From assembly GCA_018653085.1 (NCBI GenBank), contig JABIAY010000067.1:1-58060 (forward strand): a stretch of 58,060 bases of DNA. The letters run 5' to 3'. Positions 34,950 to 43,221 of this stretch are shown here, in pieces. The DNA is from Nitrospina sp. GTDB lineage: Bacteria > Nitrospinota > Nitrospinia > Nitrospinales > VA-1. Below the pieces are notes generated by a model. It was not told the DNA's origin. It saw nothing but the letters and a program-made list of their open reading frames with translations, and did not search any database. Position 1 is the first letter of the stretch. Each line of letters opens with the position of its first letter. The position numbers and the translations under genes were made by a program.

Positions 34950-36443
34950 ATGAACCGTTACCACATCCTCAGAGAACCCATTCTCCTGTTTTTGGTAGGA
35001 ACCTGCCTGAGTGTCTCGCAATTCGTGATGATCCGTGATTTTGTCACCATCTTGTACGGAGAGGAGGTGGTGATTATCCTGGTAACGGCAGCTTTTTTTC
35101 TCGGGCTCTCCATCGGTTATTTTCTGTCGCTGAAATTTTCAGAGAAATTTTTTAAAACCTCGTTTCTCGCCATCGCTTTTCTCCACCTGACATTTCCTTT
35201 CTCCTACAGGATGTTCGCGGTAGGGATCGCAAAACTCGACCTGAACGGAGCCTGGTATGTGGTTTTAATGTTTATCTACGCCTTGATATTCAGTTCCATC
35301 TTCGCGGTGTTTCTGCCACGACTGATAAATGAAAGAATCTCAAATCCGGATAACGCCACACAAAAAATGAAAATTCTTTATTCCATGGAACTGATCGGTT
35401 TTGCGGCAGGGTTTGCCATCGTCGGCCTGAGCTGGAATAAAGGTGTCGACTTTATCCTTCCCATCTATTGGGCTCTGCTCGCGATTGTCATTCAACTGGC
35501 ATTGCAGAAAAAATCCTGGACGGTGGTGTTTGTACTAATGGCTATTGTCGCTGGCAGCTCCATCAAGCAAATAGACCGGCGCACCACCGCCCTGCTGTAT
35601 GAGAATAAACATTCCCTGGATACCGCCACCACCCTGTTATCGATCAACTCCGCCTACCAAAAAGTGGAGGTGATGGAAGACGAGGATAAAGAACGCTACC
35701 TTTATCTGGACGGACTCCTCAATCTCAACGCCTCGGACCTGGAAGATTTGAATTACTATATCGCCGAAATTCCAGCCACACTCATCAAACCTGAAAAAAC
35801 TCTGATTATCGGAAACGGCACCCTATCTTCCATCGCCAAAGTTTATCCCCATTCACGATTCGTACAATCGGTTGAACTCGATGCCGGGGTCCTGTTGGCA
35901 GGACAACGGTTTTTCACGCCTGTTGAAGAGCTGTCCGGATTCGAGAACTGGAACCTGACCGTTGATGATGGAAAACATTTCCTGAAAACCACCGACGAAA
36001 AATTTGACCTGATCATTATGGACATCCCCTCTCCTCTTACCATTCAGGAAGCCATCCTTCACACAAAGGAGTTCTACCAACTGGCAAAATCCCGGATGAC
36101 AGTAAAAGGAACCATCGCCGTACAACTGAGTGGTCCATTGCAGAACAATAACCGCACACCTGCCCGGGTCGTTGCGGCTTTATCAAAAGCCTTTAAGCAA
36201 GTCATGGTGCTCGACAGCGAACAGGCCGATCGAAGTTTCGCCTACGCCTCAGACAACCTTCCCCTTAATGAGTCGAATGTGAAGCAAGCGACAAGGGACT
36301 ATGAAGAAAATTTAACAATCTTGGCCTCCGCTGATGTTCCGTCTTACCTTACCGAAGCCGTGCCTCTGGCACTGGATAATCTGGATCTGGTGCTTAGAAG
36401 AGGATGGGAACGTTTTACAGGAAGGTACTTCGATGATGATTAA
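34950..36443 (+). CDS. Membrane-anchored spermidine-synthase-like protein
   Basis: Starting at the ATG at 34950 (an upstream GTG lies inside a repeat palindrome and is rejected), the protein has 497 residues. Six or seven hydrophobic segments occupy the first 215 residues (FLVGTCLSVSQFVMIRDF, FLGLSIGYFLSL and others). A Rossmann domain like that of spermidine synthases follows: KTLIIGNGTLSSI, SVELDAGVLLAGQRFF, LTVDDGKHFL and FDLIIMDIPSP. The polyamine enzymes have GGGDGG where this has GNGTLSS, so the aminopropyltransferase reaction is doubtful. The family of fused membrane forms is uncharacterised. It overlaps the next gene by 11 bp. Confidence 0.75.
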   Translation: MNRYHILREPILLFLVGTCLSVSQFVMIRDFVTILYGEEVVIILVTAAFFLGLSIGYFLSLKFSEKFFKTSFLAIAFLHLTFPFSYRMFAVGIAKLDLNGAWYVVLMFIYALIFSSIFAVFLPRLINERISNPDNATQKMKILYSMELIGFAAGFAIVGLSWNKGVDFILPIYWALLAIVIQLALQKKSWTVVFVLMAIVAGSSIKQIDRRTTALLYENKHSLDTATTLLSINSAYQKVEVMEDEDKERYLYLDGLLNLNASDLEDLNYYIAEIPATLIKPEKTLIIGNGTLSSIAKVYPHSRFVQSVELDAGVLLAGQRFFTPVEELSGFENWNLTVDDGKHFLKTTDEKFDLIIMDIPSPLTIQEAILHTKEFYQLAKSRMTVKGTIAVQLSGPLQNNNRTPARVVAALSKAFKQVMVLDSEQADRSFAYASDNLPLNESNVKQATRDYEENLTILASADVPSYLTEAVPLALDNLDLVLRRGWERFTGRYFDDD

Positions 36444-36954
36444 ATTCCCTGCATACGCCTTCCTGACCGGGTTGTATTTCTCCATCTTGCAGTTTAGCTA
36501 TTTGATCCTTTTGCAAATCAATATCTCTTCCGCTTATCTGACGTACATGGTCATCACAGCTTCCTGGCTCACCGGCTCCATCATCGGACTGTGGCTGGAA
36601 AATCTGGATAGAAACATCGGGGTAGGGCTCGGCCTGTTCTGTTACTACGGTGTTTACGCGCTGGTCTCGAATATGCCGTTCTCAAGCTTTACTCTCGCGC
36701 TCGCATCGGTGGGTTCGGGCATAACGGGTCTGTGGGCCGGACGCTTCTTCATCTTCGTCCTGCACCAGTACAAACAAGTAGACCGGATATTCTTTCACGA
36801 GAACAACGGTTTCTGGGTGGGAATCGTAACGTTTTTTCTGGGGTTCACTCTGCTGGGCAGGCCCTTCATTTTCTGGGCACCCATGACACTGGCGGGCCTG
36901 CTATTTTCAAAACATACCTGGATCAAGGGAGAGAATAAACAGCCGAGTCAGTAG
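36433..36954 (+). CDS. Integral membrane partner of the spermidine-synthase-like protein
   Basis: Using the ATG at 36433, preceded by AGGAAGG, the protein has 173 residues with five hydrophobic segments. FLTGLYFSILQFSYLILLQI at the N-terminus echoes the first helix of the upstream protein (LVGTCLSVSQFVMIRDF), so it may be a duplicated membrane half without the Rossmann domain. Translation is coupled to the upstream gene. The stop overlaps the end of the convergent exported-protein gene by 7 bp. Function is unknown. Confidence 0.6.
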   Translation: MMIKFPAYAFLTGLYFSILQFSYLILLQINISSAYLTYMVITASWLTGSIIGLWLENLDRNIGVGLGLFCYYGVYALVSNMPFSSFTLALASVGSGITGLWAGRFFIFVLHQYKQVDRIFFHENNGFWVGIVTFFLGFTLLGRPFIFWAPMTLAGLLFSKHTWIKGENKQPSQ

Positions 36955-37658
36955 AGACAGTTGTTCGCCTTGCTATCGTCTTCCAGGAGGACTTCGCTGA
37001 TGAAGATATTACCGAGGACTTGTCCCCTCAGCTTGAAGCCGCAACTGTCGCAATCTCCCATCTTATTTTTCACGGTACCTGATGTGATGATGTCAAAATC
37101 GAATTGAGTTCCTTCGAAAAAACGGATATCCACATCGCCAGTTGAAAGGCTGGTGATTTTAAGTTCAGTGCCGCCCAAAGGCTCCCGACAGTAATAAACT
37201 TTGAGATTGCCTGTATCCGTTTCAAACTTCCCCTTCTTGGTTAATCCTTTGGTGAAGGAATCGCCACTACCTGTATCGACATTGACATCGGGGGAGGTCA
37301 CCTCGGTCCAGATACTTCCCGTGGTGCTGTGCACCCAGACTTTGTTGGTCATGCCCTTGATGGTAACGAATCCATGGTTGGCGCAGAGTCCGTACTTGTC
37401 CACTTCGGGATTGCACTCATCTCCACTGCCACTGCCGCCACTACCACCACCGCCGCCCTTTTTTTTGCCGTCTTTATCTTTGTCTTTGTCGTCCTTTTTT
37501 GCCAGAGCCGTGGTGGTAAGTGAGATGTCAAAGAGCCCCAGGATTCCGACTCCATTGGACAGCAGGAAGGCTACAGCGAGAGCCATAATCCAGATCGGGC
37601 GCTGAAAAACCCGCCTCGTTGCGCGGCTTTCATTTTTGGTGTGGTGTCGTTCAATCAT
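36948..37658 (-). CDS. Exported Lys/Asp-rich protein, paralogue A
   Basis: This 236-residue protein has a long N-terminal signal or anchor (RPIWIMALAVAFLLSNGVG, residues 20-38), then a charged repeat (KKDDKDKDKDGKKK) and a Gly/Ser run. The C-terminal globular part has six cysteines (ECNPEV, LCANHG, YYCREP, DCDSCGF, NNCLY), likely disulfide-bonded outside the cytoplasm. I know no family. The N-terminal 55 residues are closely similar to the neighbouring upstream gene, with which it overlaps by 8 bp, so the two are tandem paralogues with diverged C-termini. Confidence 0.6.
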   Translation of the reverse strand: MIERHHTKNESRATRRVFQRPIWIMALAVAFLLSNGVGILGLFDISLTTTALAKKDDKDKDKDGKKKGGGGGSGGSGSGDECNPEVDKYGLCANHGFVTIKGMTNKVWVHSTTGSIWTEVTSPDVNVDTGSGDSFTKGLTKKGKFETDTGNLKVYYCREPLGGTELKITSLSTGDVDIRFFEGTQFDFDIITSGTVKNKMGDCDSCGFKLRGQVLGNIFISEVLLEDDSKANNCLY

Positions 37659-38400
37659 CTTCGCCGTCTCCCTGGATCGCTAAGTCTCTTGGCGCGCGGA
37701 GCTCTATGATCATTTCACAGGTTTCGGTTTTGCCTTTGGCGTCCGTCAGTATGTTGACCTTGCCTCCCGTGGTGCCGATCTTGTATCCACATTTCTTCCC
37801 CCCACTGACGATGGCCAGATCGACCCGGCAGAAACTCGCATCGTCCCATCCCTGGATGGTTATGTTTGGAGCTCCAGCATTCGGGGTGGAAAGGAAGTTC
37901 GGATCATATAAAATCTGCAATTTATTTATACCGGAACATTCGATAACGGAACTGCAAGCGGAAACGCCGTAGACGAAATCATCATCGTTCAACACGCAGG
38001 GAACCTCGGTGGTGTCGCATTTCCCCACAGTATCGGCGTGGTTATTAACATGAGCGGCAACCGCATCCGATCCGACACACAAGTTCTGCGGATTGGCCGG
38101 GTTCCCAGGTGGATAATGGCAGATCGCAACTTGCTCATCATCCTCGCAACCATTGTCTTTGTCTTTATCTTTGTCTTTATCTTTGTCTTTTTTGTCTTTG
38201 TCTTTGTCTTTGTCGGATTTTTTTGCCCAGGCCGTTGAGGTAAGCGAGAGGTCGAGCAAGCTCAGGACGCCAACTCCGTTGGACAGGAAGAAAGCTAAAG
38301 CGAGGACCACGATCCAGATCGGGCGATGGGAAACCTGCCTTTCCCCGCGCCTTTCTTTCGCCTCTAAGGCTGTAGACCTGAAATGCCTGCCGATTCGCAT
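37651..38400 (-). CDS. Exported Lys/Asp-rich protein, paralogue B, with CHxPPGNP motif
   Basis: From the ATG at 38400 the protein has 249 residues (a TTG six codons earlier is less likely). It shares with paralogue A the segment HRPIWIVVLALAFFLSNGVG and a long (Lys-Asp)n run (KDKDKDKKDKDKDKDK). VAICHYPPGNPANPQN near residue 100, followed by VAAHVNNHADTVGKC, is a C-H-x-PPGNP...H-x3-H-x-D motif that occurs in many secreted bacterial proteins of unknown function. Several cysteines lie downstream. It is the first gene of a two-gene unit divergent from the pilus operon and may be a surface or pilus-associated protein; that link is only positional. Confidence 0.6.
   Translation of the reverse strand: MRIGRHFRSTALEAKERRGERQVSHRPIWIVVLALAFFLSNGVGVLSLLDLSLTSTAWAKKSDKDKDKDKKDKDKDKDKDKDNGCEDDEQVAICHYPPGNPANPQNLCVGSDAVAAHVNNHADTVGKCDTTEVPCVLNDDDFVYGVSACSSVIECSGINKLQILYDPNFLSTPNAGAPNITIQGWDDASFCRVDLAIVSGGKKCGYKIGTTGGKVNILTDAKGKTETCEMIIELRAPRDLAIQGDGEDD
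38155..38214. repeat. Hexanucleotide microsatellite encoding (Lys-Asp)n
   Basis: About ten near-perfect TTTGTC/TTTATC units encode the Lys-Asp run of paralogue B. Because the unit is six bases, slippage would change run length without changing frame. Confidence 0.8.
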
Positions 38401-38544
38401 CTTCCAAACACCTGTCAAAAAAGTTAATGATCTAAACTAATTATAAATCTTGTTGGACCAGAGACAAGGATAAAAGAACTGTTGACGACCGATTTTTCAT
38501 AACATGCGGGTTTACAAGCCTTTTGAAAACAGAGATTTCGCGCT

Positions 38545-38573
38545 TTGACATCCTGTAAATACGGAACTATAAT
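38545..38573 (+). promoter_or_regulatory. Perfect sigma-70 consensus promoter of the pilus operon
   Basis: TTGACA (38545-38550) and TATAAT (38568-38573) both match consensus at every base and are separated by exactly 17 bp. They lie about 75 bp before the first prepilin-like gene, in the 250-bp divergent gap. Confidence 0.85.
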
Positions 38574-38648
38574 TCTAATGGGACCCCTGTTTAAATAAAC
38601 GTAAGATATTCAATCGTTGTCCCTCTTGAGCAGAACTTTTATTTCAGC

Positions 38649-39113
38649 ATGTCGATGGTGATAATAATGCGCCGACATATCAAAAATTCCAGAGGATTCA
38701 CTTTAATAGAAATCATCAGCGTGATTCTTGTCCTGGGAATCATCGCGGCGGTTGCCCTTCCTAGTTTTGACAGATCCGGCATTGATGCGGCAACCTGGGC
38801 GGCAACTATAGAGACAGATATACGTTACGCGCAGGAACTAGCTATGTCACGGAACCCTGCCTCGGGAAGTCCGATAACAATTGCTTTCAGTCCCGCCGGC
38901 ACCGGCACCAATTCATACTCAATCGTTGACCCGTCCGGGGTTTTTAGTGATGTGTCGCGAAAATTGGAAGGGGCCAATATTGTTAATGCCATATCCATTT
39001 CATTCAACCGTTTTGGCGAAGCTGTTCAGTTCGGCACTGTTCAGATTACAGTTGGCGGAAACACTCAAAATATTGCCGTGGAACAATATACCGGAAGGGT
39101 AACGGTGTCATGA
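38649..39113 (+). CDS. Prepilin-like protein, GspH/FimT (MshC) type
   Basis: This 154-residue protein has a type IV prepilin signal: a short basic leader, cleavage at SRG|FTLIE with Glu at +5, and a hydrophobic helix (IISVILVLGIIAAVALP). The rest has the GspH/FimT pattern (IETDIRYAQELAMSRN). The start could instead be the ATG at 38667, which has GGTGAT upstream and gives a ten-residue leader. It is the first of four minor pilin genes overlapping by four bases each, matching the mshC-D-O-P order. Confidence 0.82.
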   Translation: MSMVIIMRRHIKNSRGFTLIEIISVILVLGIIAAVALPSFDRSGIDAATWAATIETDIRYAQELAMSRNPASGSPITIAFSPAGTGTNSYSIVDPSGVFSDVSRKLEGANIVNAISISFNRFGEAVQFGTVQITVGGNTQNIAVEQYTGRVTVS

Positions 39114-39532
39114 TCCAGATAAAAAAACCTTGTTTGCGGCGTTGCCTCCTGGCTAGGGAGAGTGGTTTCACTCTGGTGGAAATTATCCTCGCCATTGTGG
39201 TCATCGGGATTGCCATTCCATCGATCATGATTCCTTTTTCCCAACTCGAAGACACCAAGCGGCCCGAGTTAACGGTTCAAGCTTCTTTCCTTGCACTAAA
39301 ACATATAGAGAGTATAGCCAGTAAAACGCGCAACGTTTCTCCCTGCGCCGGTATTACTGTAACGTCTGAGGAAGGTTACACCATAACTTGTGCCGAAATA
39401 AATGTCGCTTCCACAGATCTGGACACCGACACGGGTGCTACCAGTTTTGCCAAAAAAGTAACTCTCACAATCACTCACCCTGAGATAGTGGGCGACCTGA
39501 AATTTTTTACTTTATTTGCTTTGGACGCATGA
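39110..39532 (+). CDS. Prepilin-like protein, GspI/PilV (MshD) type
   Basis: This 140-residue protein has a basic leader and the prepilin site ESG|FTLVE, followed by IILAIVVIGIAIPSIM. The C-terminal part has a cysteine pair (SPCAGITV, TITCAEI) likely forming a disulfide. Its position second in the cluster fits an MshD/PilV minor pilin that primes pilus assembly. The ATGA overlaps at both ends show tight coupling. Confidence 0.8.
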   Translation: MIQIKKPCLRRCLLARESGFTLVEIILAIVVIGIAIPSIMIPFSQLEDTKRPELTVQASFLALKHIESIASKTRNVSPCAGITVTSEEGYTITCAEINVASTDLDTDTGATSFAKKVTLTITHPEIVGDLKFFTLFALDA

Positions 39533-40074
39533 TGATTATCCATCGGTTCACAACAGAGCCTGACTCAAAGAGGCGTAAAGCAGGCGCGGAAAGTGGTTTC
39601 ACGCTGGTTGAAATCGTTATGGCCATGGTTGTCATGGGCATCCTGGGAGTGTTCAGCGTACAGCTTATTTCGAATGCTGCCCGCACCAGTCAACTCTCTG
39701 CCGGACAGAAAGACCTTGTAGACGAAGCCAAGCTGGCCATGGAGTTTATGATCCGTGAATTGCGCATGGCCGATAACAGGGTAGATGCTATTACCCTAAC
39801 CGCCACGTCAATCCAGTTTACCAAGCTGAGTGCCTACGAACAGGACACGAACCTCTCACAAATTTTATACAGCTACAACAGCGGGACTGGAAAGATAACG
39901 CGCACTAGTAATGCGGTAACAACCACCGTGGCTACACAGGTCACCGCTTTTGTCATCACTGAAACCACAAACAACGATAGCAAGGCTTATTACACAATTA
40001 GAATGGAATTAACAGGAGCCAACGGCGAAAACTTTACGCTGGCATCAGGAGTGGTTCCGCGAATCGGGATATGA
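39529..40074 (+). CDS. Prepilin-like protein, GspJ/PilW (MshO) type
   Basis: This 181-residue protein has the prepilin site ESG|FTLVEIVMAMVVMGILG. AARTSQLSAGQKDLVDEAKLAMEFMIRELR, split by short loops, is the helix expected in PilW/GspJ-type pilins. The rest is beta-rich without cysteines. It is third in the cluster, as MshO is. Confidence 0.8.
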   Translation: MMIIHRFTTEPDSKRRKAGAESGFTLVEIVMAMVVMGILGVFSVQLISNAARTSQLSAGQKDLVDEAKLAMEFMIRELRMADNRVDAITLTATSIQFTKLSAYEQDTNLSQILYSYNSGTGKITRTSNAVTTTVATQVTAFVITETTNNDSKAYYTIRMELTGANGENFTLASGVVPRIGI

Positions 40075-41288
40075 TGAACAAGAAAAAATCATTTAGCTGT
40101 TGGTCTCGTTCCTTTATAAAAAATGAGGACGGTGTGGCGGCGTTGATGGCAGTCATCTTTGCGGTGATCATCATCGGTAGCATAGCCACCAATTTTCTGG
40201 CCGAGAGCCGACAGAAACAAGCAGGTGGCGCGCTCACCTACACTTCGACCAACGCCTTTCTGGCCGCAGAGGCGGGGCTTCGTTTTGCCGAGAAATGTCT
40301 GCTGGAAGGAGGAACCACCGAAACAGGCTGTCCCTGCACCAGTTGGACAGGGGGGTGTGACGATTGGGTCACGGCACCTGCAAACTTCCCTTCTGATATT
40401 CCTTTTGGCAACTCAAGAGGTTCGTTCGAAATTCAGGTGACGGCTGTCGACTCAACAGAAATCAAAGTCACGTCCATTGGAAAGTTTGGCGGTGCTCTGC
40501 GATCCTTTTCAAAAACCGTTGCCATTACCTGTGCCCTGAGCACCAACGCGATCACCAGTTGTCAGCCGATCACCAACGTCAACAACTCCAGTGTAGAACC
40601 CGCTACTGCGACCACTGAGGGGGGTGCTTGCGATGTTCCGGCCCTGCCGGCCCTGCCGACCTTTCCAGACGACCCGGCGACTGATTGCCCGGGGGGTACA
40701 GGTAATTACTTCAACCTGACCGCCGGTGGCAACACATACACAAGTACTAATGTGCAGATATGTAACTGGACTCAATCTTCCGGAATCACGACCTTTGGCT
40801 CTGATGGAGGCACCACCACCGTGTGGGTAAATGGGGACATCACCTTGTCCAGCACCGCCGATGTGCAGATACTGGGAACCGTGAAGTTCTATGTCACAGG
40901 CAATGTATCGATAACCGGCCAGGCCGAATTTCTCATTGGTAACACGACCCCGGTCGATGGGACCATGACAATGCAAAATAACGGTAGCTTCAACATGGCA
41001 AATAATTCAAAGGTCAACCGTGTCAGAGACGATGCCGCAGATGTGCTAGTGCTGATCGGCGGACAGGGAACATTCGAAAACAATATCCTGTTCACTGGCG
41101 GCATCTACGGAGACCAGTTGGATTTCAACCTGCAGAACAACGCCGAGTTCAAAGGTTCCATCGTTGCCAACTCGGTCGATCTTTCCAACAACGCCACACT
41201 CACCTTCGACGAAACCGCAGGACTGGACTCCGATGCTTATGACTTCTGCGGGGGCGGGGGAAATGCCTCAGTTCCGCAGGAATCTTGA
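40071..41288 (+). CDS. PilX/MshP-like pilus tip protein with beta-helix-like C-terminal domain
   Basis: This 405-residue protein has an N-terminal hydrophobic helix after NEDG (VAALMAVIFAVIIIGSIA) without the Glu+5 of major pilins, as in PilX/MshP. ALTYTSTNAFLAAEAGLRFAEKCL follows in short blocks, typical of the family. The C-terminal half repeats short strands (NGDITLSSTADVQILGTVKF, GNVSITGQAEFLIG, NGSFNMANNSKV), as in beta-helix or polymer-forming domains, making this protein two to three times longer than a usual PilX. It may form an adhesive or structural tip. It is the last of the coupled minor pilins. Confidence 0.75.
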   Translation: MMNKKKSFSCWSRSFIKNEDGVAALMAVIFAVIIIGSIATNFLAESRQKQAGGALTYTSTNAFLAAEAGLRFAEKCLLEGGTTETGCPCTSWTGGCDDWVTAPANFPSDIPFGNSRGSFEIQVTAVDSTEIKVTSIGKFGGALRSFSKTVAITCALSTNAITSCQPITNVNNSSVEPATATTEGGACDVPALPALPTFPDDPATDCPGGTGNYFNLTAGGNTYTSTNVQICNWTQSSGITTFGSDGGTTTVWVNGDITLSSTADVQILGTVKFYVTGNVSITGQAEFLIGNTTPVDGTMTMQNNGSFNMANNSKVNRVRDDAADVLVLIGGQGTFENNILFTGGIYGDQLDFNLQNNAEFKGSIVANSVDLSNNATLTFDETAGLDSDAYDFCGGGGNASVPQES

Positions 41289-41445
41289 TCTGGCAACTCT
41301 CTCTACCGAATCGCACCCTGAAACCCCACGCTCTTTCTAAAAATAACTCCCATAAAATCAAAAAGTTGTGCGATAATCGGCATGATGGCCTTTGTTGATT
41401 TTTATCTGAACATGATGAGCATTTTATCTTTTCCAGGAATAGGTA

Positions 41446-43200
41446 ATGGGTAAAGAGCAAACAAGTATTGGGCTGGATATCGGGTTCCACGACATCAAGA
41501 TCGTGGAACTGGTGAGAAACGAAGAGGGATTCCAGATCACCAAATTTGCCATCCGGGAAATTCCCGCCGCCATCCTTCAGCAGAAAGACCGGGCCGGTTT
41601 ATTGGGGGGCATGATTAAAAAAATGTTCTCCGAAGCCAAGATCAAAAGCTCAACGGTTTACCTTTCTATCACCGGCCATAATGTCATCATCCGTAACGCC
41701 TCACTTCCTAAGATGCCTCCTGAAGAACTGATCGATGCCGCAAAATGGAACGCCAAGGAAGAAGTACTGTTCGATCTGGATAAGGCGGTGGTTGATAATT
41801 ATGTCATGGCCGAAACCGACCAGGACGGCGCAACATTTCTCGATATTTTGAGCGTCATTGTACGCGAAGATGTGGTGGACTTTATAGTTTCCATCGCCAA
41901 AGGTGCAGGTCTGCGCCCTGCCGGGGTCACCGTTGTTCCTGTCGCATTGTGGGATTATGATACAGCTGTCGCAAAACTGGAACCTGGAACTGTAACCAGT
42001 TATGTCGACATGGGGGCAGAGCGTACGCGTATTTATTTTGTCTGCGATGGGCATATCCTGTTTTCCCGGGAAATTCCTAACGGCGGTAAAAACCTGACAG
42101 AATGCCTGGTAGGCGAATATGAGCTGGAAGCTGGGAAAACCGCAGTCATTGATGCGGTACGCGCCGAACAACTTAAAAAAACATTCGGCTACCCTGCCGA
42201 AGACGCGGAGGGAAAGACAGAGGAGGGAATTCCTTTACCACTGATCCGTGAACGGTTTGAACCGATCCTCGTCAAACAGGTGACGGAAATCGACCGTTCT
42301 ATCGAATATTTCAAAAACCAATATCGCAAAGGTGCGGTGGACCGCCTGATTCTTTCCGGCGGAGGGGTCGGGCTGAGTGGCATGTACCGGTTTTTAAAAG
42401 AAAACCTGCAACTGGAAATTGATCGTTGTAATGTTTTCATGCAGGCAGGTGTTCAGGATGACTCCCTCTCCAAGGAAGAAATGAAACTCTACGGTCCCAG
42501 CTTAACCGTTGCCGCCGGGCTGGCTCTGGGAAAATGTGACAAGATCAATATCTTGCCGGAAAAATACCGGCCCTCCATCAAAAAAACGCTGGTCAAGCTG
42601 GTACCTTTGGCGGCTGTGCTCGTCTTGTTTGCCGCTTTATATGGCTACAGCTCTCACCTGAGGGGTGAAGTTGTAAAAAAGAAACAATTGCTCACTGATC
42701 AGAAAGTCGCGTTGGCGAAATTGCAGATTCAGGCTCCAGAGCTGGAAAAACCCATTCAACAGTTAAAAGGTTTTAAAGAAACTAAAAAAGCATTGAGGAA
42801 GGAGAAAAACCAACTCCCGGGAAGCACTCCTTTTCCATTCGACTTCGATCGGGTTTTTTCTGAGCTCTCTCTCCTGATTTCGAATAATACCGCGATTTCC
42901 CAAATCACCTATGCCGCAAAAGGGAGCGTGGAAAAGGAAGGCGCAGAAGCGAGCCTGGCCCGTAGTGGAAGTAAGGCGGATATCTCTAACAAGGAGCGGG
43001 TAAGGATAGAGGGACAAATTTTTGGTTCAGGACTGAAAGTTCAAAGTTCTCTGAGAGTTCTGCTTCAGGATTTAAAACACTCTCCGGTTTTCACCAACGT
43101 CAAACTTATTAAATCAAGCCCTTTGAAAGAGGAAGCATATAATAGTCCCGGAATAAAGTTTGAAATATACGTTTTTCCAGCTCCTGCCCATTCTGCTTGA
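41446..43200 (+). CDS. PilM-PilN fusion (MshI-like) pilus inner-membrane protein
   Basis: At 584 residues this joins two usual proteins. Residues 1-350 are an actin-like PilM/GspL cytoplasmic domain (SIGLDIGFHDIKIVEL, SYVDMGAERTRIYFVCDG, LILSGGGVGLSGMYRFL). One membrane helix at about 385-403 (LVPLAAVLVLFAALYGY) and a coiled-coil periplasmic PilN-like part follow (LLTDQKVALAKLQ, FDFDRVFSELSLLISN). The family connects the assembly ATPase to the periplasmic alignment complex. AGGAATAGGT precedes the ATG. The position after the minor pilins and before PilO matches mshI. The 157-bp gap upstream holds no clear promoter. Confidence 0.85.
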   Translation: MGKEQTSIGLDIGFHDIKIVELVRNEEGFQITKFAIREIPAAILQQKDRAGLLGGMIKKMFSEAKIKSSTVYLSITGHNVIIRNASLPKMPPEELIDAAKWNAKEEVLFDLDKAVVDNYVMAETDQDGATFLDILSVIVREDVVDFIVSIAKGAGLRPAGVTVVPVALWDYDTAVAKLEPGTVTSYVDMGAERTRIYFVCDGHILFSREIPNGGKNLTECLVGEYELEAGKTAVIDAVRAEQLKKTFGYPAEDAEGKTEEGIPLPLIRERFEPILVKQVTEIDRSIEYFKNQYRKGAVDRLILSGGGVGLSGMYRFLKENLQLEIDRCNVFMQAGVQDDSLSKEEMKLYGPSLTVAAGLALGKCDKINILPEKYRPSIKKTLVKLVPLAAVLVLFAALYGYSSHLRGEVVKKKQLLTDQKVALAKLQIQAPELEKPIQQLKGFKETKKALRKEKNQLPGSTPFPFDFDRVFSELSLLISNNTAISQITYAAKGSVEKEGAEASLARSGSKADISNKERVRIEGQIFGSGLKVQSSLRVLLQDLKHSPVFTNVKLIKSSPLKEEAYNSPGIKFEIYVFPAPAHSA

Positions 43201-43221
43201 ATAAAAAATGAGACCCTGACC

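Noticed and set aside
37201-38440. Plus-strand frames opposite the two exported paralogues
   Set aside because: They are antisense to Lys/Asp and Gly/Ser low-complexity runs, giving Phe/Val- or Ser/Leu-rich artefacts; the minus-strand genes have coherent signal peptides.
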